Positions 19,206 to 26,560 of a stretch of DNA of 64,000 nucleotides are shown piece by piece; position 1 is the stretch's first letter, and each line of letters opens with the position of its first letter. The translations under genes were made by a program, and so were the position numbers. Source of the stretch: Clostridium tetanomorphum (GTDB taxonomy: Bacteria; Bacillota; Clostridia; Clostridiales; Clostridiaceae); NCBI RefSeq assembly GCF_017873215.1, contig NZ_JAGGKA010000012.1, positions 82,053-146,052 of the forward strand. Reading direction: 5' to 3'. A model generated the notes under the pieces. That model was not told where the DNA came from. It searched no databases and saw only the letters and a program-made list of their open reading frames with translations.

Positions 19206-19258
19206 TACAAAATAATTGTTTTGTACAATTATTATACCAAAGCAAAATGAATAGTCAA
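19206..19258 (-). promoter_or_regulatory. Recombinase promoter with palindromic site C
   Basis: On the minus strand TTGACT (19258-19253), a 16-base spacer ending CTTTGG and TATAAT (19236-19231) are followed after 5 bases by the palindrome TACAAAACA-AT-TATTTTGTA (19225-19206). It has the same layout as the promoter at 15268 and lies in the opposite orientation. Because the palindrome overlaps the transcription start, binding there would repress the gene. Confidence 0.78.
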
Positions 19259-19341
19259 CTTATTGTAATATATGCAACATAGTTAGTGTAAAAAGACTGC
19301 TGACAAATGATGTTTGCCAACAGTCTAAATGTTTTAATAAA

Positions 19342-20874
19342 TTATTTCATAAAGAAAGTAGAATATATAACCCCTATTGTACCTATGATGCCTAATGCAT
19401 ATACAACCTTAGCAGGCATAGCACCATTATTTTCAACAGCTTTACCAAACATACCAAAAACTAATGGATGAATTAAGAAAGGCATTGCAAATATAAATGC
19501 AATCATGTCAGCTGCTTGTGCTCCAAACATACCTCCTTGAACTGCCGCAAAAAGTCCAAAGTGGGAAATAGCTGATGAATTTGCCATAGCAGCATCATTT
19601 ATCGGCATTCCACTAACGCTAAGTAATAAAAATCCCCCAAATACCGCAACTAATTGCCAACCAAAGGAAAACTGCATTAATCCTTTAACTTCTAAAGCTT
19701 CTTCACCTTTAGCATTCCTTAAAGTTTTTAAAGACCATATTGTCAATAAAGCACCAATTACTACAATTGGTAAAGTCCATCCAATTATTAAGGAACCACG
19801 AGCCGCACTAGCTGCTAATATAGAGAATACAAATACATGTCCAAAGAAAGGTATGTTGATCATAATAGGAGCCCTAGATGCTGCTTCAGGACCTAAGTCA
19901 CCAGCGGTACATGCTCCAGTTAAACCAGAGTGAGATAATGATCCAGCCATACCTGGTGCAAGATTACGTACATGGTTAGCTAAACCAAAACCAATAAGTA
20001 AAGTTAAGCCACCAAACATCCAAAATAATTGCCCAAAGAGACCGTAAACCATAACAGCTTTCATTTCTGTTAATTTAAATGCTTCAAGAATTCTTGAACC
20101 ACCTACCATAAAGTTAGCAGCAAGTACAACTGGAACACCAGCAAATAGCAATGCTCTAATTGTTGGTCCAAATTTCCAATTTGAAAATAGCATACCTAAA
20201 ATAACAGATAAAATCATAGCAAAGAAAATTTGTGGTAAACCAATAAATGGTTTAATCCATTCAGCAATATAAGCTGATGCAATTAAAATTACTATTATAC
20301 ATATAATTTCTAATAAACCTTTTCTAATGTATTGAGACTTATTTTTAATAGTTGCTTTATAGTCAATCAAAATTAAAGCTCCTGATAATCCCAAGTAAGA
20401 AATAATTGGATAGAATTTACTAAGGGCATCATCAGATGAAACTCCTAAAATTAAACGTTTAACTCCTTCAATACCTATTAAAATAAAGAAAGATCTAACA
20501 AGAAATACAAGTTGTGTACGCTGAGTTCCAAGGATTATTTCCTCTTCTGATGGTACAACTAAATCTTCAATTTCTAATTTTTCATGCATTAATATTTTCT
20601 TTAATTCTTGTCCTCCAACAAAGAAGGATACTATTAATGCTGTTACTGTCACTTTACTCATTAAATCAACAATAGGAAATTCAGGTAAACCTGGTGTAGC
20701 AACATTACTTTTAACAAGAATTAATCCCATAGCTAATCCAAAGATTACTATAATTAAGATAGGGGAATATCTTGTTCCAGCTACAACAGTACGAGAAATT
20801 AAAATAATAGGAATTAGTAATAATAATGTTAGCCAAAACTGATTTAACATTTGTATATTTACGAATTGTTCCAT
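19342..20874 (-). CDS. Unrecognised polytopic membrane protein (transporter-like)
   Basis: The protein has 510 residues and roughly 12 hydrophobic segments. A cytoplasmic-looking charged stretch is at about 93-118 (KILMHEKLEIEDLVVPSEEE). A glycine-rich conserved-looking re-entrant region lies in the middle (GMAGSLSHSGLTGACTAGDL). I do not recognise the family; the small-residue loop and length suggest a secondary transporter. ATG 20874 has AAAGGAGG upstream. It is transcribed alone, divergent from the arsR operon. The substrate is unknown, and nothing in the neighbourhood indicates it. Confidence 0.7.
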   Translation of the reverse strand: MEQFVNIQMLNQFWLTLLLLIPIILISRTVVAGTRYSPILIIVIFGLAMGLILVKSNVATPGLPEFPIVDLMSKVTVTALIVSFFVGGQELKKILMHEKLEIEDLVVPSEEEIILGTQRTQLVFLVRSFFILIGIEGVKRLILGVSSDDALSKFYPIISYLGLSGALILIDYKATIKNKSQYIRKGLLEIICIIVILIASAYIAEWIKPFIGLPQIFFAMILSVILGMLFSNWKFGPTIRALLFAGVPVVLAANFMVGGSRILEAFKLTEMKAVMVYGLFGQLFWMFGGLTLLIGFGLANHVRNLAPGMAGSLSHSGLTGACTAGDLGPEAASRAPIMINIPFFGHVFVFSILAASAARGSLIIGWTLPIVVIGALLTIWSLKTLRNAKGEEALEVKGLMQFSFGWQLVAVFGGFLLLSVSGMPINDAAMANSSAISHFGLFAAVQGGMFGAQAADMIAFIFAMPFLIHPLVFGMFGKAVENNGAMPAKVVYALGIIGTIGVIYSTFFMK

Positions 20875-21029
20875 AGGACCTCCTTTAAAATAAAAAATAT
20901 CAGTGCTTTAGTAAATTTTCGAACTTTTCCTATATGATTTTAGCATACGGTCAAAATTTTGTCTATATATGTTGTAAAAAAATATATATTGTCAATAAAA
21001 GTCATATATGGGTGAGGATTAATTATTTT

Positions 21030-21200
21030 ATCCGATGACTGCCCATTCTAATACTCCCATCTTTAAAATGGGAGTAAAGAGTGGCCAGAGCCCTGGATAA
21101 CGATTTCCCCTAAAGGATAACCACTTCTAAGGAGTAAAATTCCTAAGAATTCTGTTAATAAGCTTCAGAGGGAGTAAAAACTCCCTCTGAAGTTTAGAAC
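21030..21200. repeat. Structured intergenic element with two hairpins
   Basis: CTCCCAT / ATGGGAG (21054-21074) and a perfect 12-base stem CTTCAGAGGGAG / CTCCCTCTGAAG (21163-21192) lie in an unusually GC-containing stretch. The right end CTGAAGTTTAGAAC recurs with one change at 32911. It encodes nothing. It may be the end of a small mobile element (an IS200/IS605-type end is one idea) or a structured RNA. Confidence 0.45.
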
Positions 21201-21210
21201 TTTGTTTATG

Positions 21211-21269
21211 TTGACAAAATATAAATATAAGTGTATCATACTTATATACGTATACGAGTATATAAGTAT
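21211..21269 (+). promoter_or_regulatory. Promoter and palindromic ArsR operator
   Basis: TTGACA (21211-21216), 17-base spacer, TATCAT (21234-21239). The inverted repeat ATACTTATATAC ... GTATATAAGTAT (21238-21269) overlaps the -10 and transcription start. It is a likely operator for the ArsR protein encoded next. Confidence 0.75.
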
Positions 21270-21313
21270 ATGTATTGCCATAATAAAAATATTAATAAAG
21301 GAAGTGTGAGTTA

Positions 21314-21655
21314 ATGGATAGACTAATGAATTTTTTTAAGATGCTATCTGATGAAACACGTTTAAGAATATTAATTTTACTTTATCATAGAAAATTTTGT
21401 GTTTGTCAGATATGTGGCATTATGGAAGAGTCCCAGCCTAAAATTTCTAAGCATCTTGCAAAACTTAGAGATATGGGATTTGTAAAAGATGAAAGACAGG
21501 AACAATTTATATTTTATAGTTTAAACATAGAAGAAGGACTTTTTAGTGAAATTATTCAAAATATAGTAAAAAATATAAATGATTATCCAAAAATTAAAAA
21601 TGATATTGAAAAAATTAAGGAATCAGAAAAATTTCTTCAATCATGTAATAAGTAA
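21314..21655 (+). CDS. ArsR-family metal-responsive repressor
   Basis: This 113-residue winged-helix protein has LSDETRLRILILLYHRKFCV at its N-terminus and the recognition helix QPKISKHLAKLRDM. The motif CVCQIC in the alpha-3 region resembles the ArsR arsenite-binding cysteines. It should repress its own operon by binding the palindrome at 21238 until metalloid binds. Ribosome site AAAGGAAGTG, ATG 21314. It is followed by a permease and a thioredoxin-like gene in one operon. Which ion it senses is inferred; arsenic or an organoarsenical is likely. Confidence 0.9.
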   Translation: MDRLMNFFKMLSDETRLRILILLYHRKFCVCQICGIMEESQPKISKHLAKLRDMGFVKDERQEQFIFYSLNIEEGLFSEIIQNIVKNINDYPKIKNDIEKIKESEKFLQSCNK

Positions 21656-21675
21656 ATTTAAAGTAGGTGAAATTT

Positions 21676-22692
21676 ATGAGTGTTATAAGTGGAGCTTTTA
21701 GATGGTTAAACAATCAATTATTAAAAATGACATGGCTTTCAGATTTAGTAAAAGTAATTATAGAGAAGGTATTTGGATTATCAGTGCAAGATAGATTAGG
21801 TGGAAGTGTACATTTTTTTATATATGATACCATAAAGATTTTTATACTTTTATCTGTTCTTATATTTATGATATCTTACATTCAAAGTTATTTTCCACCA
21901 GAAAAGACAAAGAAAATTCTTGGAGGAATTAAAGGTATTAAAGGAAATATACTTGGAGCTCTATTAGGCACTGTAACACCATTTTGTAGTTGTTCAAGTA
22001 TTCCTATTTTTATAGGATTTACATCAGCAGGACTTCCACTAGGGGTTACTTTTTCATTTTTAATATCTTCTCCCCTTGTAGATTTAGGATCACTTTTAAT
22101 ATTAATGTCATTTTTTGGGGCTAAAATTGCAATAGCTTATGTTATTGTAGGATTAGTTCTTGCAGTTATAGGAGGCACAATTATAGACAAGTTAAATATG
22201 CATAAATATATTGAAGATTATGTATGGGGAATAGAAAATGTTGATGTAGAATCAGAGAAAATGACTTATAGAGAAAGGATTTCTTATGGAAAAAGTCAGG
22301 TTAAGGATATAATACAGAAAGTATGGATATATGTATTAATAGGAGTAGGAATTGGAGCAGCAATTCATAATTGGATTCCACAAAACATCATAGAAAGTGT
22401 AGTAGGAGATAATAATCCTTTCGCAGTTTTATTAGCTACAGCAGTTGGCGTACCAATGTATGCTGATATATTTGGAACTATCCCAATAGCAGAAGCTTTA
22501 TTTGGTAAGGGAGTTGGAATTGGTACAGTACTATCTTTTATGATGGCAGTAACAGCTTTATCACTTCCTTCTATGATTATGTTAAGCAAAGTAATAAAGC
22601 CAAAATTATTAGGAATATTTATAGGAATAGTAGCAGTAGGAATAATTATTATAGGCTATGCATTTAATGCATTTTCATATATTTTAATTTAA
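21676..22692 (+). CDS. ArsP/DUF318-type membrane permease
   Basis: A permease of about 338 residues with about 8-9 membrane segments. It has the family signature TPFCSCSSIPIFIGFTSAG followed by PLGVTFSFLISSPLVD. Members of this family export trivalent organoarsenicals (ArsP) or other toxic compounds. ATG 21676 is preferred to GTG 21667, since GTAGGTG (21663-21669) is the ribosome site. It lies 20 bases after arsR and 16 bases before the thioredoxin-like gene. The cysteines of CSCSS may ferry the substrate. Confidence 0.88.
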   Translation: MSVISGAFRWLNNQLLKMTWLSDLVKVIIEKVFGLSVQDRLGGSVHFFIYDTIKIFILLSVLIFMISYIQSYFPPEKTKKILGGIKGIKGNILGALLGTVTPFCSCSSIPIFIGFTSAGLPLGVTFSFLISSPLVDLGSLLILMSFFGAKIAIAYVIVGLVLAVIGGTIIDKLNMHKYIEDYVWGIENVDVESEKMTYRERISYGKSQVKDIIQKVWIYVLIGVGIGAAIHNWIPQNIIESVVGDNNPFAVLLATAVGVPMYADIFGTIPIAEALFGKGVGIGTVLSFMMAVTALSLPSMIMLSKVIKPKLLGIFIGIVAVGIIIIGYAFNAFSYILI

Positions 22693-22708
22693 GTTTGGAG
22701 GAGATAGT

Positions 22709-22936
22709 ATGATAATTAAAGTTTTAGGTTCAGGATGTACTAATTGCAAAAAATTGGAAGAAAATACAAGAAAGGCTGTAGAAGAGTTAGGAGTAGATGC
22801 TACTATTGAAAAAGTAACTGATATGAAGGACATTTTATCCTATGGAGTAATGAAGACACCAGCGCTTGTAGTAGATGAAAAAGTAAAAGTTATGGGAAGA
22901 GTTTTATCCTCAGAGGAAATAAAGAAATATTTATAA
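22709..22936 (+). CDS. Small thioredoxin-fold protein (CxxC)
   Basis: This 75-residue protein has a thioredoxin-like fold of the small redox-active disulfide protein type, with the active-site motif GSGCTNCKK near its N-terminus and the cis-proline region MKTPALVVD. It is third in the arsR-permease operon, so it probably reduces or hands over the toxic substrate to the permease. ATG 22709 follows TTGGAGGAGA. Length is normal for the family. Confidence 0.9.
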   Translation: MIIKVLGSGCTNCKKLEENTRKAVEELGVDATIEKVTDMKDILSYGVMKTPALVVDEKVKVMGRVLSSEEIKKYL

Positions 22937-22954
22937 AATATATTATATTGGTAG

Positions 22955-22992
22955 AAAAGGCTATTCTATATTTGGGATAGTCTTTTAATTTT
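22955..22992 (+). terminator. Terminator of the arsR operon
   Basis: AAAGGCTATTC / GGATAGTCTTTT hairpin with T-rich tail. Confidence 0.75.
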
Positions 22993-23131
22993 TATGTTTT
23001 AAAATTATATATAAATTTATGGAACAGTCTTTTAATATAAGCATAATATATATTAAACATTAAATTACTATATGCATATATAATCATACTCAAACTAGGT
23101 TTTACTCTATATAAGAAAGGTGGTGTACATT

Positions 23132-23380
23132 ATGGATATGAATGAATTAATAAGTGCTTTAGGAAATAGCGATGTTTTAAATGGTATAGGAACAAATGAA
23201 TTACTTGGGGGAATGCTAAAGTCAGGAGGAACTGGCAATATAGCTTTATTAGTTTTAATAGCGATTTTATTGTTTGGCCAAGGAGGATATGGTAGAGGAT
23301 TAGGAGGAAGGAATCAATGTTGCTGTTGTTGCTCCAGTAAAAGACATAAACATCATCATAAAAGAAGATGTTGCTGCTAA
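23132..23380 (+). CDS. Small protein with Cys/His-rich tail
   Basis: A protein of about 82 residues with three parts: a polar N-terminus (MDMNELISALGNSDVLNGIG), one hydrophobic segment (NIALLVLIAILLFG) and a glycine-rich hinge. The tail contains five consecutive cysteines, KRHKHHHKRR and a final CCC. The tail could bind metal. The start at ATG 23132 is supported by AAAGGTGG (23117-23124). I do not recognise a named family; clostridial spore or envelope mini-proteins have similar layouts. It sits between two arsR genes, which may be meaningful. Confidence 0.6.
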   Translation: MDMNELISALGNSDVLNGIGTNELLGGMLKSGGTGNIALLVLIAILLFGQGGYGRGLGGRNQCCCCCSSKRHKHHHKRRCCC

Positions 23381-23498
23381 ATTATATAATAAAGTTAAAT
23401 GGAGGCTGTAGATAGGTTTGTGTAAACTCATAAACTTAACTATAGTCTCATTAAATTATATTAAAAAATGAAGAATAAAAGTAATTTGGAGGGGAATT

Positions 23499-23852
23499 AT
23501 GGATGTAATTACCATATTAAAAGCATTAAGCGATGAAAATAGGATAAGGATTTTGAACATATTAAACTATGGGGAGTTATGTGTGTGTGAAATTGAATAT
23601 ATACTCCAAATATCACAATCTAATGTATCTAGGCATTTGAATAGATTAAATAATGCTAAAATAATAGAGAATTATAAAAAGGCTCAATTTGTATATTATA
23701 AAATAAATGAAGATACTGTAAATAAACATAATTTTATAAAGGATATATTAAATAATGAAATGAGTAAAATAGAACAATGTAAAATTGATATGGATAATTT
23801 TAAAAAGTTTAAGGAGTCAAAAATTGAGTGTAATACCATTAAGTTTAGGTAG
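23499..23852 (+). CDS. Second ArsR-family repressor
   Basis: This 117-residue winged-helix protein (LKALSDENRIRILNILNYGE) carries CVCEIE in the metal-sensing helix and recognition helix SQSNVSRHLNRL. ATG 23499 follows TTGGAGGGG. Unlike the first arsR it has no transporter behind it: the next sequence is repeat-like and tRNA-like debris. The partner gene may have been lost, or it may control the Cys-rich gene upstream or a distant locus. Confidence 0.85.
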   Translation: MDVITILKALSDENRIRILNILNYGELCVCEIEYILQISQSNVSRHLNRLNNAKIIENYKKAQFVYYKINEDTVNKHNFIKDILNNEMSKIEQCKIDMDNFKKFKESKIECNTIKFR

Positions 23853-23910
23853 TTTGGTACCTGGTACTGATGTCAAAAAAATACCTATACATATAAGTAC
23901 AGGCGTTTTT

Positions 23911-23988
23911 GGAGTTGGAGAGGTAAGGGTTGAATCTATGACCTCTAAGTTATAAATCCGATAAGTTACCCACTGCCCTACCCCGTGC
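23911..23988 (-). pseudogene. tRNA-like degenerate sequence
   Basis: Read on the minus strand, the sequence has a D-arm-like part (TAGGGCAGTGGGTAAC), a T-arm-like part (GGTCATAGATTCAACC) and an acceptor-like ACCTCTCCA end in the right order and spacing for a tRNA. The anticodon stem and part of the acceptor stem do not pair. It is probably a tRNA remnant, or chance similarity. Confidence 0.35.
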
Positions 23989-24113
23989 CTATATATTTAT
24001 AATTTTTATATCAGTTTAAGTAAGATATATTAAATGATGCTTAAAAATCTACATTTAATTAAAGTACGGAAGTCTAGAGTTTAGCACTACATGTGAAAAT
24101 TATGGTAAAAAGC

Positions 24114-24608
24114 TTATCTTTTACGTTCCCATACAGTTATAATTGGATGAATTAGTTTAATACTAATACCAATTTTAGGAACGTAACCATGGAATCCTTT
24201 TTGCTTCTTATATAATCCTAAACAATCAGTATCGCCCATTTTACATAATTTATCTGAATATGATTTATAATCAAAACACTTTAAATTACAATTATTAATA
24301 TCAAATACAGCAACAGTATCAAGTTCAACTTTACTTTTCCAATTGATTAATGTTACATTTAAAACTTCTTTTAAAATTTGCTCTGGATTTAATTCTTTAT
24401 TTAAAAATTTTGAGTCTACTAACAAAGACAAATCAATATCTGAGTTTTCACGAAAACGATTGGATAACCCCCTAGAACCACTTAGTATAATTTTGTAAAC
24501 AGAAGGATGTACAGTTAAATTAGATTCATTTAAAATATTATATGTTGTAGGAAGAAGATTTTTAATATCTTCATTTATATTATCTATAACAGTTAAATTT
24601 TCTTTCAA
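24114..24608 (-). CDS. Nucleotidyltransferase-domain protein
   Basis: This 164-residue protein has the polymerase-beta-like nucleotidyltransferase core: GSRGLSNRFRENSDIDLSLL, i.e. GSxG followed by DxD, and a third acidic region (VELDTVAVFD). Related proteins include aminoglycoside adenylyltransferases and MNT-type antitoxins. No HEPN partner is adjacent, so an orphan resistance-like or regulatory role is equally possible. ATG 24608; the upstream ribosome site AAAGGATTG is moderate. Transcribed alone. Confidence 0.75.
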   Translation of the reverse strand: MKENLTVIDNINEDIKNLLPTTYNILNESNLTVHPSVYKIILSGSRGLSNRFRENSDIDLSLLVDSKFLNKELNPEQILKEVLNVTLINWKSKVELDTVAVFDINNCNLKCFDYKSYSDKLCKMGDTDCLGLYKKQKGFHGYVPKIGISIKLIHPIITVWERKR

Positions 24609-24729
24609 TTAAATTCAATCCTTTCTGTAAAGAAAATTGTGCAATATAATAATATTATCATAGTTGGAATTGAATTCAAATATATTGAAAAATATATATT
24701 AAAAAAGGTGAACAATATTAAACATATTT

Positions 24730-24948
24730 TTGATTTTTATTCCATACATGATGTACTCAGTTATAGTTTTAACTAAAGGTTCTGAGATTTTTCATACCTA
24801 TACTGAATCAAATGATTATGGTGTTGGAATTATTGGACTAGTTATAGGCTTTTGTCAATTCATAAGCATTTTTATGGCAAGTATACTTGGTATATATTTA
24901 AAACGAAGAAGATGTATAAGTAATATAAAAGATAATAAGGAAAATTAA
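24730..24948 (+). CDS. Small membrane protein, unknown
   Basis: About 72 residues with two hydrophobic segments (IFIPYMMYSVIVL and IIGLVIGFCQFISIFMASIL) and a basic C-terminus (KRRRC). The start is unclear: TTG 24730 is far from the only good ribosome site (AAAAGGTG, 24703-24710), and the frame is open only from 24712. An initiation codon may have been lost. I do not recognise it. Confidence 0.45.
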   Translation: MIFIPYMMYSVIVLTKGSEIFHTYTESNDYGVGIIGLVIGFCQFISIFMASILGIYLKRRRCISNIKDNKEN

Positions 24949-24967
24949 GGATAAATATAAATAATTA

Positions 24968-24998
24968 TTGACTCTCCTATTACGGCAGGGTTTATTAT
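24968..24998 (+). promoter_or_regulatory. MerR-type promoter with 19-base spacer
   Basis: TTGACT (24968-24973) and TATTAT (24993-24998) are 19 bases apart, with an imperfect dyad CTCCT...AGGG in the spacer. This is the hallmark of MerR-activated promoters and implies autoregulation of the gene at 25040. Confidence 0.75.
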
Positions 24999-25039
24999 TT
25001 AATTGTTAACAAAATATGCGCGCATAGGAGAGATAAAAT

Positions 25040-25858
25040 ATGTTTAGAATAGGGGAATTTGCAAATCTTAATAAAATATCTATAAAAACTCTTAGATATT
25101 ATGATGAACTAGGACTTTTAAAACCTATGGAAGTTGATTGGCAAACAGGATATAGATATTATTCAGCAAAACAACTTCTAAGATTAAATAGAATACTGGC
25201 TTTAAAAGATTTGGGATTTTCATTAAATCAAATCAGTAATGTAATTGATAATGAGGAATCTAGGGATATTGTACTTTCAATGTTAGATGAAAAAAAGAAA
25301 GAAATTAATGATACCATAAATTCTGAAAAAATAAGACTTTCAAGAGTAGAGACACTTATAAATAAAATTAAGGAGGATGACAGATTTATGTTAAAATATG
25401 ATGTGGTTTTAAAACAACTTGAATCTAGAAGGGTAGCCGCTGTGAGAGGTATTATACCAGATTATAGTAAGCAGCATGATTTATGGATAGAGCTTAATGG
25501 ACACTTACAAAAACATAATGCTAAGGTAATTGCACCTTGTAGAGCAATATATTATGACCAGGGGCATAAGGAAAGTGATGTGGATATTGAGGTTATGTCA
25601 TGTATAGCAAGTGATGTACCAGAAACAGACAGGGTAAAAGTTAAAGATCTTCCATTAGTAGAAAATGCAGCTTGTGTAGTACACAAAGGAAGCTATGAAA
25701 ATATATGTATGGCATATAATGCTTTAATTAAATGGATTGAAGAAAATGGTTATAGAATTTCAGCACCTAATAGGGAATTATATTTAGAAGGGGAATGGTC
25801 AACTCAAAATATTGAGGAATATATTACTGAAATTCAGATACCTGTTAAAAAAATTTAA
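25040..25858 (+). CDS. MerR-family regulator with GyrI-like effector domain (BmrR-like)
   Basis: The protein has 272 residues. An N-terminal MerR helix-turn-helix (IGEFANLNKISIKTLRYYDE) is followed by a dimerisation helix (about 75-115). The C-terminal GyrI-like ligand-binding domain (about 120-272) has VVHKGSYENI and ITEIQIPVK. Such regulators sense hydrophobic or cationic compounds and activate promoters with long spacers. ATG 25040 follows TAGGAGAG. No efflux gene is adjacent. A paralogue is at 39741. The ligand is unknown. Confidence 0.88.
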   Translation: MFRIGEFANLNKISIKTLRYYDELGLLKPMEVDWQTGYRYYSAKQLLRLNRILALKDLGFSLNQISNVIDNEESRDIVLSMLDEKKKEINDTINSEKIRLSRVETLINKIKEDDRFMLKYDVVLKQLESRRVAAVRGIIPDYSKQHDLWIELNGHLQKHNAKVIAPCRAIYYDQGHKESDVDIEVMSCIASDVPETDRVKVKDLPLVENAACVVHKGSYENICMAYNALIKWIEENGYRISAPNRELYLEGEWSTQNIEEYITEIQIPVKKI

Positions 25859-25876
25859 AATTAAATAGATTTGTAA

Positions 25877-25917
25877 CAAAAAACTCTTTGAGTAAGGATA
25901 GCAAAGAGTTTTTTGTT
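25877..25917 (+). terminator. Terminator after merR
   Basis: AAAAAACTCTTTG / CAAAGAGTTTTTTG stem with T-run. Confidence 0.88.
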
Positions 25918-26045
25918 TATTTTCATGCTATGGTAATATAATTAACCAATAATATCATTGAAATACTATTTAAGGCATAGTAAGTTACTAAATAGTTAAG
26001 TGATGTTTAGATTCATATAGAGTTTGCTTAAAAGGAGGAGAAAAT

Positions 26046-26289
26046 ATGTTTAACTTATTACAAAATACTGAAATTAAATATGTAAAGTGTTTTTCAAAAT
26101 ATGTAAAGGAAGAAGATAAAATTTAAGTATATCCCCGGAGATTATTATATGTCTATTCCAACATGTAAATATAATTATTTAAAAGAAAAAGATGAATGTA
26201 CGGTAAAAGAAGTATTAAATGAAAAGATGTTGGAAGATGGTATCAGAGTTGACATTCAATCTATTTTTCACATGAATTCAGAAATTTAA
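26046..26289 (+). pseudogene. Broken small gene, regulator-effector-like
   Basis: A strong ribosome site (AAAAGGAGGAG) precedes ATG 26046, but the frame stops after 26 codons (MFNLLQNTEIKYVKCFSKYV, then KEEDKI). A second frame reads GDYYMSIPTCKYNYLKEKDE and CTVKEVLNEK before a stop. The pattern recalls C-terminal effector domains of MerR-type regulators (GDYYMSI). The identity is uncertain. Confidence 0.45.
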
Positions 26290-26538
26290 AGTTTGAAGTT
26301 AAAAAAAGTAAGTTTATTAAAGATGATAATTTACAAGTAAAGATATATTTAATTAAAGATACAGAGAAAGATTTATATATTGTCTACTGTATTAATACAA
26401 TAAATGAAGATTTAACTGGAGAAATTGATTCTATTTTTGTTGAGAAAGAATATCGTAAATATGGTTTGGGAGAAAAGCCATATAGATAGTTTCATAAAAA
26501 AACTAGAAAATATTAAACGAATAAATAGGAAGTGTTTA
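26278..26538 (+). pseudogene. GNAT acetyltransferase remnant
   Basis: The frame contains IDSIFVEKEYRKYGLGEK, the beta-4 / acetyl-CoA-loop block of GNAT enzymes (V..eyR..GlG). A shift after about 26475 moves the sequence into another frame (IDSFIKKLEN). The N-terminus is fused to the debris upstream. It cannot make a full enzyme. Confidence 0.6.
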
Positions 26539-26560
26539 TAACACTCCCTATATTAATCAT

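Noticed and set aside
24114..24608. HEPN-MNT toxin-antitoxin pair
   Set aside because: Only the nucleotidyltransferase is present; no HEPN protein is adjacent on either side.
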